NCBI RefSeq assembly: GCF_024741795.1
Contig: NZ_CP102950.1
Location: 4,340,001-4,404,000, forward strand
Length of the DNA stretch: 64,000 bases
Direction: 5' to 3'
From: Arthrobacter sp. CJ23
Lineage (GTDB): Bacteria > Actinomycetota > Actinomycetes > Actinomycetales > Micrococcaceae
Made by a program: the position numbers and the translations under genes. Positions within the stretch are counted from its first letter, which is position 1. Each line of letters starts with the position of its first letter. Below are positions 1 through 7,132 of this stretch, piece after piece. The notes below the pieces were generated by a model that searched no databases, was not told the DNA's origin, and saw nothing but the letters and a program-made list of their open reading frames with translations.

Positions 1-793
1 CGCCCGGGCCGCCGGAGATGTTGCGCGGGTTGCTGCGCTGGGCCATCTGGGCCTTCTTGCTGGCGGGATCGGCGGCGATGTCGGCACGACCGGCGTTGAT
101 GGCGCCCTTGGAGTCGAGCAGGACGACGTCCTTGACGCCGGCGGTCAGCAGGATCTCGGCGACGGCGATGCCGGCTGCTCCGGCGCCGGAAACGACCACC
201 TTCAGGCCTTCAAGCTCGCGCTGGGTCACCTTGGCGGCGTTCGTCAGGGCCGCGAGGACCACGACGGCGGTGCCGTGCTGGTCGTCGTGCATGACCGGGC
301 AGTCGAGGGCTTCGATGAGGCGCTCTTCGAGTTCGAAGCAGCGCGGGGCCGAGATGTCTTCCAGGTTCACGGCGCCGAAGCTGGGGCGCAGGCGGACCAG
401 GGTCTCGATGATTTCGTCCACGTTGGTGGTGTTGAGCACCAACGGGATGGAGTCCAGATCGCCGAAGGCCTTGAACAGGGCGGACTTGCCCTCCATGACG
501 GGCAGGGAGGCGCTGGGGCCGATGTCGCCCAGGCCCAGGACGGCGGTGCCGTCACTGACGACCACCACCAGGCGCTCGGCCCAGGTGTGGGTGCGGGCGA
601 GCCCGGGGTTCGCGTGGATGGCGCGGCTGACCTGGGCAACGCCCGGGGTATACGCAATGGAGAGGTCGCGCTTGTTGTTCAGCGGAACGGTGCTGGAAAT
701 CGTCAGCTTGCCGCCCACGTGGGCGTCGAAGATTTCCTCGTCGCTCAGGACAAGGGCGGATTCGGTTTCGGCGGGGGTTGTCTCAATGGACAC
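1..793 (-). CDS. NAD(P)-dependent malic enzyme, C-terminal part cut by the window edge
   Basis: Oxidative decarboxylation of malate to pyruvate in the cytoplasm. The visible 264 residues start at a GTG (complement of 791-793) with a GAGGAG ribosome-binding site about 8 bases upstream, which decides the start. Residues 48-53 read YTPGVA and are followed by a VVSDGTAVLGLGD stretch near residue 80, both typical of bacterial malic enzymes. The NAD-binding glycine motif SGAGAAGIAV lies near residue 210, so both the catalytic and the start of the nucleotide-binding domain are present. The reading frame stays open to base 1, so the protein is truncated only by the window. It stands alone on the minus strand behind a roughly 280-base upstream region. 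Coenzyme preference cannot be told from what is visible. Confidence 0.93.
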   Translation of the reverse strand, partial: MSIETTPAETESALVLSDEEIFDAHVGGKLTISSTVPLNNKRDLSIAYTPGVAQVSRAIHANPGLARTHTWAERLVVVVSDGTAVLGLGDIGPSASLPVMEGKSALFKAFGDLDSIPLVLNTTNVDEIIETLVRLRPSFGAVNLEDISAPRCFELEERLIEALDCPVMHDDQHGTAVVVLAALTNAAKVTQRELEGLKVVVSGAGAAGIAVAEILLTAGVKDVVLLDSKGAINAGRADIAADPASKKAQMAQRSNPRNISGGPG

Positions 794-813
794 GTCTTTG
801 TCTCCTCAGGCTA

Positions 814-829
814 GCCGTGGACCCACGGC
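814..829. promoter_or_regulatory. Palindrome upstream of malic enzyme
   Basis: GCCGTGG and CCACGGC form a 7-base inverted repeat with a 2-base spacer, about 20 bases upstream of the malic enzyme start. It could be an operator or a 5' UTR hairpin. The rest of 794-1075 is AT-rich near its right end (a TTTAAAT-ctt-ATTTAAA repeat at 1004-1020) and shows no gene. Confidence 0.35.
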
Positions 830-1017
830 ATCAATACGGCAAGAACAGGAATCCGCCGATGGCCAAGGGTGGCTGGCCGGTTCGGTGGATCGCCTGCGGG
901 AATGGGCTGCTAGCCGCTTCGGTTTCGCCATCGTAGGCAGCCGCAGCACACAGACTGATTCCATACAAAGCAAGACGATTCGAGAGTTAAACGTTTATCC
1001 TCATTTAAATCTTATTT

Positions 1018-1042
1018 AAAAGGGCCAAAAAAGCCGACTTTT
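1018..1042 (-). terminator. Probable terminator of the TetR gene
   Basis: AAAAGGGC and GCC-GA-CTTTT pair around an A/T-rich loop just beyond the stop of the minus-strand TetR gene at 1076. The flanking TTTAAAT inverted repeat adds to the unusually AT-rich character. The fold is short and its strength is uncertain. Confidence 0.4.
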
Positions 1043-1075
1043 GACCCGGGTGGTCTAGACCGGTTACGGAGAAGT

Positions 1076-1681
1076 TCAGGGGCCGGCGAGCAGGCCGCAG
1101 GCCTGCTTGAGATCCTTTTCGGCCTCGAACAGCGACAACCGGCGGCAGCGGACGGACTGGACCAGACCACTGACCAGATGCAGCAGGATCCGGGCCTTCC
1201 CGGCGTCGTCCGTTGCGGCCGTGACCACCTCTTCCGCAAGACCATCAATTTCCCGCAGCAGCGCCGCGGTGTCCCCGTCCTTGCTGGTGGAGGGGCGGAT
1301 CAGGCAGTACTCCACGCCCGGCTGCATGACGCGCAGGTGGAAGATCTCCATGACGAGGCTGCTCAGCACATGCTGGCGGCCGCGAGCAGGACCCGGCCTG
1401 GCGCCGTCCCGGAGCTCGCGCAGTTGCTGCCGGTAGACGGCCAGCATGAGGTGGGTTGGGGAGGGGAAGTAGCGGTAAAGGGTGCCGAGCGGGACATCGG
1501 CCTTCGCGGCGACGTCTGACAGGCTGAGCGTGTCGAAGCGGCGCTGCGCAAACCCTGCCGCGGTCTTCAGGATCCGGGCGTAGCGCAGCTGCTGGCGCGG
1601 GGTGGTGGGGGCCGCGGCCATGTGCGGCAACCCAGCGGCCAGATCCAGGGAATACGGTTCCAGGGAATACGATTCGGACAT
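1076..1681 (-). CDS. TetR/AcrR-family transcriptional regulator
   Basis: A 201-residue DNA-binding repressor-type protein. The N-terminal helix-turn-helix reads LSLSDVAAKADVPLGTLYRY, resembling the KstR-like branch of TetR regulators (VAxxADVxxGTLYRYFPS). The rest is the variable ligand-binding part, so the effector is unknown. The start at 1681 (MSESYS) is preferred over an open frame reaching 1762 because it gives the normal length, although no strong ribosome-binding site is seen. The first codons contain a 15-base direct duplication (1645-1674), giving the repeated peptide YSLEP/YSLDL. The MFS gene at 1811-3118 lies upstream on the same strand, so the two may be functionally linked. Confidence 0.85.
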   Translation of the reverse strand: MSESYSLEPYSLDLAAGLPHMAAAPTTPRQQLRYARILKTAAGFAQRRFDTLSLSDVAAKADVPLGTLYRYFPSPTHLMLAVYRQQLRELRDGARPGPARGRQHVLSSLVMEIFHLRVMQPGVEYCLIRPSTSKDGDTAALLREIDGLAEEVVTAATDDAGKARILLHLVSGLVQSVRCRRLSLFEAEKDLKQACGLLAGP

Positions 1682-1810
1682 TTCCGGCGATCTCTTGGGA
1701 GGGCTTGCAGGGAAGCGGCCTGCCGGGTTCCCCATGACCACGCAGCCAGCCGACCGTGACAATGATACGGCAGCAAAATGTCAGTTCCCTGAAAGGCCTC
1801 CGAACCCGCC

Positions 1811-3118
1811 CTACGCCACGCTCTTGATCTTCACCACGAACACCGCGCCCAGCAGCCCGATCACCGCCGCAGCCACATACAGCGAGACGTAGCCGCCCCA
1901 GTACGTGACGAACGGGAAGGCAATGAGCGGCGCGATCACCTGCGGCAGGGAGTTGGCCACGTTGATGACGCCCAGGTCCCGGCCGCGGTCCAGGGCCGTC
2001 GGCAGGACCTGGGTGATCAGCGCGAAGTCCACGGCCAGGTAAGCGCCGAAGCCGATGCCCAGCACCGTGGCGCCCACCAGTGCGCCCGCCCAGGTGGGCG
2101 CGAACCCCAGGATGAGCGAGGCCGCGGCGATGATCACGGAGGACGCGATCACCAGCGGCTTCCGTTTGCCCATGCGGTCGCTCAACGATCCGCCCAGGAC
2201 GCTGGTGATGATCACCATCACCGCATAGATTCCCGTCAGGATCAGGACGCCGAACGCGGGTTCGATGCCCTCGGTCTCCTTGAGGTGGACGGCATCGCTG
2301 AGGAAGAACAGCAGGTACAGGGTGACCATGTGGTTGCCGATGTTGACCAGCAGCCGCGTCAGCCAGGCCCAGCCGAAGTCCGGATACAGCTTCGGAGACA
2401 CCCAGAAGCCCTTGAGGAACGCGGCCAGGCTGAACGGCGGGCGTTCCTGCGCGGGAAGGGGCTGGTCGTCGTTCTTGAAGAAGTAGAGCACGACGCCGGC
2501 AAGGAGTGCCGCCGCGCAGACCAGGTAGCCGGCGGCAAAGTTTCCCGCCACGGCCGCGGCGATCACCGCACCGAGCAGGATGCCCACGGTCTGCCCCATG
2601 GCGGCCAGGCCGCCCACGGTTCCGCGCTGCAGCACCGGAACCCGGTCCGGTATGGCCGCCGTGGTGGCGGCATAGGCCCCGTTGCAGCCGGCCTGGACCA
2701 GGCACCATAGGAGGGTCATGACGGCAACGTTGGGTGCGCCGGCCAGCGCCACGAGGGCCACCGCACCCAGGACGGCACCGAACACCACCCATGGAACGCG
2801 GCGGCCGAAGCGGGAGGTGGTCCGGTCGCTGAAGGCGCCGAACAAGGGATTGGCCACGAGCGACACTGCGGCGCCGCAGCCCGTCACCAGGGCAAGGATG
2901 GCTTCCTTGCTTCCTTCGTCGAAGTGCGCGGCCTGCTGGCCCAGCAGCACCTGGATGGGCCCGAAGAAGGCGGCGTTGATGCCCAGGTTGATGAGCACGA
3001 TTCCGGTGATCCACAGCGGGCGGACACGGTCCACCGGTTCGGCGAGCGCCGTCGTCGTCGGGGATTTCGGGAGCCCGGAAGGCTCCGGTACCGGACCGGA
3101 CGGTTCGGATAGTGCCAT
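1811..3118 (-). CDS. MFS transporter, SLC45/GPH-like
   Basis: A 435-residue polytopic membrane protein with about twelve hydrophobic segments and a roughly 35-residue Ser/Pro-rich N-terminal extension before the first one. Loop 2-3 carries an MFS motif (FGAFSDRTTSRFGRRVPW) and the second half a matching GGSLSDRMGKRKP, the two-fold signature of major facilitators. The pattern LINLGINAAFFGPIQVLL in helix 1 and the SDRTTSRFGRRxPW motif resemble sugar-type SLC45/GPH carriers, so a sugar or glycoside is the likely cargo; this is an inference. The ATG is preceded by an AAAGGGGAAAG ribosome-binding site. It is divergent from the RraA-like gene and shares a roughly 150-base promoter region with it. 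Confidence 0.85.
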   Translation of the reverse strand: MALSEPSGPVPEPSGLPKSPTTTALAEPVDRVRPLWITGIVLINLGINAAFFGPIQVLLGQQAAHFDEGSKEAILALVTGCGAAVSLVANPLFGAFSDRTTSRFGRRVPWVVFGAVLGAVALVALAGAPNVAVMTLLWCLVQAGCNGAYAATTAAIPDRVPVLQRGTVGGLAAMGQTVGILLGAVIAAAVAGNFAAGYLVCAAALLAGVVLYFFKNDDQPLPAQERPPFSLAAFLKGFWVSPKLYPDFGWAWLTRLLVNIGNHMVTLYLLFFLSDAVHLKETEGIEPAFGVLILTGIYAVMVIITSVLGGSLSDRMGKRKPLVIASSVIIAAASLILGFAPTWAGALVGATVLGIGFGAYLAVDFALITQVLPTALDRGRDLGVINVANSLPQVIAPLIAFPFVTYWGGYVSLYVAAAVIGLLGAVFVVKIKSVA

Positions 3119-3192
3119 GGCGCTTTCCCCTTTGGATCGATGCGTCTGCAGCCAGAATAGCGCGGCAGGCCGGCAACGGAGCCGCGATTCCT

Positions 3193-3214
3193 TGTCACAG
3201 ATGACCCCGTGACA
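3193..3214. promoter_or_regulatory. Inverted repeat between divergent MFS and RraA genes
   Basis: TGTCAC and GTGACA are separated by 10 bases, placing the half-sites about 1.5 helical turns apart. The repeat sits in the shared divergent promoter region and could be an operator for either gene. No regulator is identified. Confidence 0.35.
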
Positions 3215-3270
3215 CGACGCCTCCCGGCCGCAGGGTTTAGGGTGGCCTTATCCGAGTGAGGAGAACCATT

Positions 3271-3744
3271 TTGAGCACGCAGATCAACACCGCCGACCTC
3301 TACGACGAGCGCGGTGAAGAAGTCGAATCGATCGCCATCCAGTTCCAGAACCTGGGCGGGAACAGCCACTTCAACGGCCCCGTCCGCACGGTGAGGTGCT
3401 TCGAGGACAACGCCCTGGTGAAGGCGGTCCTGGGCACCCCCGGCGAGGGCGCCGTGCTGGTGGTGGACGGCCAGGGGTCGCTGCGCACGGCCCTCATGGG
3501 GGACATGATCGCCGAGAGCGCCGTGGCGAACGGCTGGGCCGGCGTGGTGATCAACGGCGCCATCCGCGACCGCGAGGCCATCGCCACACTGCCGCTGGGC
3601 GTCAAGGCCCTGGGCAGCAACCCCAAGAAGAGCGCCAAGACCGGCGTGGGCGAGGTGGATGTGCAGCTGGTGATCGACGGCGTCCGGATCCAGCCCGGCG
3701 TCCTGATCTACTGCGATCCCGACGGCGTCCTTGTGGAGCGCTGA
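3271..3744 (+). CDS. RraA-family protein (RNase E inhibitor-like / HMG aldolase family)
   Basis: A 157-residue soluble protein of the RraA fold, which includes the RNase E regulator RraA and metal-dependent 4-hydroxy-4-methyl-2-oxoglutarate aldolases and oxaloacetate decarboxylases. The signature is in GWAGVVINGAIRDREAI, with the Arg-Asp pair that binds substrate and metal, and in the closing YCDPDGVLV. The preferred start is TTG at 3271, giving MSTQINTADL, because GAGGAG lies seven bases upstream; an in-frame GTG at 3256 overlaps that site and is less likely. Sequence alone cannot separate the RNA-regulator role from the aldolase/decarboxylase role, and in actinobacteria the enzyme role is plausible. 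It appears monocistronic with its own terminator. Confidence 0.88.
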   Translation: MSTQINTADLYDERGEEVESIAIQFQNLGGNSHFNGPVRTVRCFEDNALVKAVLGTPGEGAVLVVDGQGSLRTALMGDMIAESAVANGWAGVVINGAIRDREAIATLPLGVKALGSNPKKSAKTGVGEVDVQLVIDGVRIQPGVLIYCDPDGVLVER

Positions 3745-3747
3745 CAG

Positions 3748-3785
3748 CCGGCCATTTGGCGGGGCCGGGGAAGCTTTTTCTTCAG
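3748..3785 (+). terminator. Rho-independent terminator after the RraA gene
   Basis: CCGGCC and GGCCGG form a stem with a 9-base loop, followed within ten bases by the T-rich run CTTTTTCTTC. It begins four bases after the stop codon. Confidence 0.65.
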
Positions 3786-3793
3786 GCGGGAAT

Positions 3794-3840
3794 GAATGAG
3801 GGATTAGGATAGTTACTGAAAGCAACTATCCTGCTCATTC
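3794..3840. promoter_or_regulatory. Nested operator-like inverted repeats before the DHA2 exporter
   Basis: A perfect 9-base inverted repeat, AGGATAGTT (3806-3814) and AACTATCCT (3824-3832), has a 9-base spacer. Outside it, a second pair GAATGAG (3794-3800) and CTCATTC (3834-3840) is also perfect but asymmetrically spaced. The block ends 29 bases before the exporter start and lacks a T-tract, so an operator of the MarR or TetR kind is more likely than a terminator. No regulator gene is adjacent. Confidence 0.6.
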
Positions 3841-3869
3841 CCCACTTCCTGCCACCGCTTGGAGAAGCA

Positions 3870-5522
3870 ATGTCCAAAACCACGCCCGTGCGGGCCGCCG
3901 GCGAGGTCCTGACGCACCGTCAGACACTCACGGTCATGGTGGGCCTCATGCTCGGCATGTTCCTGTCCTCCCTTGACCAGACCATCGTCTCGACGTCCAT
4001 CTACACGATCGCCAACGACCTCGACGGGCTGTCCCTGCAGGCGTGGGCCACCACCGCGTACCTCATCACGTCCACGGTGAGCACCCCGCTGTACGGCAAG
4101 CTGAGCGACATCTTCGGCCGCCGCCCGCTGTACCTGGCCGCCATCGTGATCTTCCTGGCCGGCTCGCTGTACGCCGGCTCGGTGCACTCGATGACCGAGC
4201 TGGCCATTGCCCGCGGCATCCAGGGCATGGGCGCGGGCGGCCTGCTGGCCCTCGCACTGACGATCATCGGCGACATCGTGGCACTGAAGGACCGGGCCAA
4301 GTACCAGGGCTACTTCATGTCCGTCTTCGGCATCTCCTCCGTGCTGGGGCCCGTGATCGGCGGCGCCTTCGCGGGCACCTCCACCATCCTGGGCTTCGAC
4401 GGCTGGCGCTGGGTCTTCTTCATCAACCTGCCCATCGGCCTGGCGGCACTCGCCGTCGTGTTCCTCTACCTGCACCTGCCCGCACGGCACGTGAGGCAGA
4501 AGATCGACTACTGGGGCGCGGCCGCCATCACGCTGGCCATTGTGCCGCTGCTGCTCGTGGCCGAACAGGGACGCAGCTGGGGCTTCACCTCGCTGAACTC
4601 CTTCCTGTGCTACGGCCTGGGCGCGATCGGCATCGTCTGGTTCCTGCTCGCCGAAAGGCGCGCCGGCGACTACGCCCTGATCCCGCTGCGGCTCTTCACC
4701 AACATCACCTTCGGCCTGTCCTCGCTGCTGAACTTCATCATCGGCATCGGCATGTTCGGCGCCATCGCGATGCTGCCCATGTACCTGCAGCTCGTCAAGG
4801 GCCTCACGCCCACCGAGGCCGGCCTGATGATGATCACCTTCACCGTGGGCATCCTGTTCGGCTCGATCACCGCTGGCCGCACCATCTCGGCGTCGGGCAC
4901 CTTCCGGATCTTCCCCATCCTCGGCACGGCCATCCTGACGGCGGCTGCCGTGGTCATGGGCCTGTCCCTGGGCGTGGACACCGGACTCTGGGTTCCCGGC
5001 CTGATCGCCGTGTTCTTCGGCATGGGCCTGGGCTTCTGCATGCAGCCGCTCACCCTGGCCATGCAGGTCTCGGTGCCGCCGAAGGACATGGGCGTGGGCA
5101 CTTCCTCCGCGGCCTTCTTCCGCTCCATGGGCGGCGCCGTGGGAACCGCCGTGTTCATCTCCATGCTGTTCAGCCTGGCCGCGGACAAGATCGCCGAGGG
5201 CATGAAGTCCGCGGTGGCGAGCCCGGACTACCAGGCGGTGCTGCGCGACCCGGCCGTGGCAGCGGACCCCGCCAACGCCAAGCTGTACGACTTCTTCAAG
5301 AACGGCGCCAACAACGAGTCGCTCAACGACACCAGCTGGCTGCACTCGGCCAACCCGGTGCTCACCCGGCCCATCACCGAGGGCTTCGCCCAGGCGATCG
5401 ACGCCGTCATGCTCACCGCCGCGGCGCTGACGCTCCTCGCGTTCCTGATCAGCTTCGCGCTGCCGAACAAGAAGCTCACGGACCCGACGGCGGCGCCGAA
5501 GGAATCGGTTTCGGCACACTAG
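3870..5522 (+). CDS. MFS multidrug exporter, DHA2 (EmrB/QacA) family, 14 membrane segments
   Basis: A 550-residue proton-driven exporter of the inner membrane. It shows motif D1 in helix 1 (LSSLDQTIVSTSIYTI), motif A (GKLSDIFGRRPLY) between helices 2 and 3, and the antiporter motif C (VLGPVIGG) in helix 5, which together mark 14-helix drug:proton antiporters. Length and hydrophobic pattern fit the family. The cargo is not predictable. A GGAG ribosome-binding site lies just before the ATG, and the upstream inverted repeats suggest ligand-responsive repression. It converges with the lyase gene at 5547, with only about 25 bases between the two stops. Confidence 0.9.
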   Translation: MSKTTPVRAAGEVLTHRQTLTVMVGLMLGMFLSSLDQTIVSTSIYTIANDLDGLSLQAWATTAYLITSTVSTPLYGKLSDIFGRRPLYLAAIVIFLAGSLYAGSVHSMTELAIARGIQGMGAGGLLALALTIIGDIVALKDRAKYQGYFMSVFGISSVLGPVIGGAFAGTSTILGFDGWRWVFFINLPIGLAALAVVFLYLHLPARHVRQKIDYWGAAAITLAIVPLLLVAEQGRSWGFTSLNSFLCYGLGAIGIVWFLLAERRAGDYALIPLRLFTNITFGLSSLLNFIIGIGMFGAIAMLPMYLQLVKGLTPTEAGLMMITFTVGILFGSITAGRTISASGTFRIFPILGTAILTAAAVVMGLSLGVDTGLWVPGLIAVFFGMGLGFCMQPLTLAMQVSVPPKDMGVGTSSAAFFRSMGGAVGTAVFISMLFSLAADKIAEGMKSAVASPDYQAVLRDPAVAADPANAKLYDFFKNGANNESLNDTSWLHSANPVLTRPITEGFAQAIDAVMLTAAALTLLAFLISFALPNKKLTDPTAAPKESVSAH

Positions 5523-5546
5523 CGTCCACCGAAGCGCGCCGCGCGC

Positions 5547-6995
5547 TCAGTACGTGGCCCGCACCAGCACGTGCGCCGTATCCAGGTCCCCACGCAGGTC
5601 CCGGTCCTCGACATCGGCGGACAGCGTGAGGCCCGCGGCCATGACGGCGCGAAGCCTTGGGCTGGCGAACTCCCCGGGGCTGCGTCCCTGCAGGCGAAGC
5701 GCCCGGCTGGCGCACAGAAGCTCGACGGCGGTGATGGTCGCCAAGGCGTGCGCGGTGGACTGCAGCTGGACCGTGGCCACGCTGGCAAAACTGGCGTCCT
5801 CCTCGGCGCCGAGTGACAACACCACGGTCTGCAGGCTGCTGGGCTGGGCGTTGGCCCGGATCCGGCCCGCGGCCGCTGCGGCGACGTATTCGAGCATCAT
5901 GACGCCGGACTGTCCGGAGCCGTCGGCGGCCAGGAAAGGGTGCTGGCGCGTGTAGTTGGGGTCGCAGAGGAGGTCGATCCTGCGCAGGCTGGTGGCGCAG
6001 GCGGCCCCGATGGCCAGCTGCAGGGTGTCCGCCCGGCGGGCGAGGTTGGTCATCTGGAACAGGCCGTGGTGCGCTACGTCGTTGGTGCCGTCGGCCGGCG
6101 ATCCGTGGACCAGCGGGTTCTCGTTGCCTGCGGTCACGAGCCGCTCCAACAGCTTCCCGAGGGCTTGGAGTTCCTCGGCTTGGGACCCGATGATCTGCGG
6201 CAGGGTGCGCAGGCAGTAGGGGTCCTGGATCCGGGCGGGGTCTCCTGTTCCTTCGACGAGGACGCGGATTGTCCGGGCCGCTTCGCCGACCGCGGGCGTG
6301 TCTGCGGCAGCTGCCACGGCCGGGCCGAATGCCTCCGTGTTGCCGGACATCGCGACGAAGGACATGGCGGCAACCGTGGTGGCGTTGGCCAGCAGCCGTT
6401 CGAGTTCCTGGTGGGCCAGGACGGCCTGGGCGATGGTGAGGGCGCTCGAGCTGATGAAAGGCAGGGCGTCGGCTGTGGCCCATTGCTCGAGGCGGAAGGG
6501 GAGGGATCCGCCGTCGAGCGGCTTTCGCTCCCCGAGCATGGTCAGCGCCGTCCCGGCAAGGGCGGGGAGATCGGCCGTCCCGATCCCGCCGAATTCGCGG
6601 ACCTCGGGGAGGACATCGGCGTTCAGCAGCTCAGCGAGGGACTCGGCCACGGCCGGGTTGATGCCGGAGCCGCCGGCGGCCAGCTGGGACAGCCGGACCA
6701 CAAGCATGGCGCGGACTGTTGGTCGGTCCAGGGGCCTGCCGGCGTCTACGGCATGGCTGCGGAGCAGTTTGAGTCCATGGGAATCCTGACCGTCGCGTGC
6801 CGAGAGGGACACTGTGCGGTTGGCCCCGACGCCGGTGGACCGGCCGTAGACGGGCCGTCGCCGTGCGGTGGCCTCCGCCGAGCGTTGGGATTCGGCCATC
6901 CGGGCCAAGGCCTCGGGAGAAAGCCTGACCTGTTGGCCGTGGGCCACGTAGACAATGTCCGACAAGTCCAACTGCAGGCCATCGATCTCAATCAT
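5547..6995 (-). CDS. Histidine ammonia-lyase homologue lacking the MIO-forming triad
   Basis: A 482-residue member of the aromatic amino acid lyase (HAL/PAL/TAL) family, about the usual HAL length. Conserved family segments include VYGRSTGVG near residue 70, SHAVDAG, RIQDPYCLRTLPQI, NENPLV, RRIDLL and EEDASF. The Ala-Ser-Gly motif that cyclises to MIO is normally GASGDLAPLA and is here GTA-DLPALA (residues 139-147), with T140, A141 and D142 at the MIO position and one residue missing. The frame is intact on both sides, so this is not a simple sequencing shift. The ATG at 6995 has GGGAG seven bases upstream. It follows urocanase on the same strand but is separated by a 66-base palindrome. It may act without MIO, on a substrate with a better leaving group than ammonia, or be inactive. 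See findings. Confidence 0.8.
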   Translation of the reverse strand: MIEIDGLQLDLSDIVYVAHGQQVRLSPEALARMAESQRSAEATARRRPVYGRSTGVGANRTVSLSARDGQDSHGLKLLRSHAVDAGRPLDRPTVRAMLVVRLSQLAAGGSGINPAVAESLAELLNADVLPEVREFGGIGTADLPALAGTALTMLGERKPLDGGSLPFRLEQWATADALPFISSSALTIAQAVLAHQELERLLANATTVAAMSFVAMSGNTEAFGPAVAAAADTPAVGEAARTIRVLVEGTGDPARIQDPYCLRTLPQIIGSQAEELQALGKLLERLVTAGNENPLVHGSPADGTNDVAHHGLFQMTNLARRADTLQLAIGAACATSLRRIDLLCDPNYTRQHPFLAADGSGQSGVMMLEYVAAAAAGRIRANAQPSSLQTVVLSLGAEEDASFASVATVQLQSTAHALATITAVELLCASRALRLQGRSPGEFASPRLRAVMAAGLTLSADVEDRDLRGDLDTAHVLVRATY

Positions 6996-7050
6996 GGAAT
7001 GCTCCCTTGGAAGTTGCTTGAGTTTCTTGAACCTACCGGCCCCCGCCGTC

Positions 7051-7116
7051 CCCAACTAGGTAGCAGCAAGTGTCGTTTTGAGCGCTCAAAACGACACTTG
7101 CCGCTACCTAGTTGGG
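7051..7116. repeat. 66-base near-perfect palindrome between urocanase and lyase genes
   Basis: Two 33-base arms meet at a GAGC|GCTC centre with no loop and differ at one position only. The outer ends are CCCAACTAGG and CCTAGTTGGG. It lies 17 bases past the urocanase stop and 56 bases before the lyase start. There is no T-tract. It could block readthrough, protect the upstream mRNA 3' end, or be a dispersed palindromic element. Confidence 0.9.
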
Positions 7117-7132
7117 TTCGGATCGCCGGGGG

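Noticed and set aside
3806..3832. The inverted repeat before the DHA2 exporter as a terminator of the RraA gene
   Set aside because: A better terminator with a T-tract lies at 3748-3785, and this repeat has no T run and sits in promoter position.
7051..7116. The 66-base palindrome as an attachment or recombination site
   Set aside because: No integrase, tRNA or direct-repeat partner is nearby, and palindromes of similar build occur at other gene junctions in the window.
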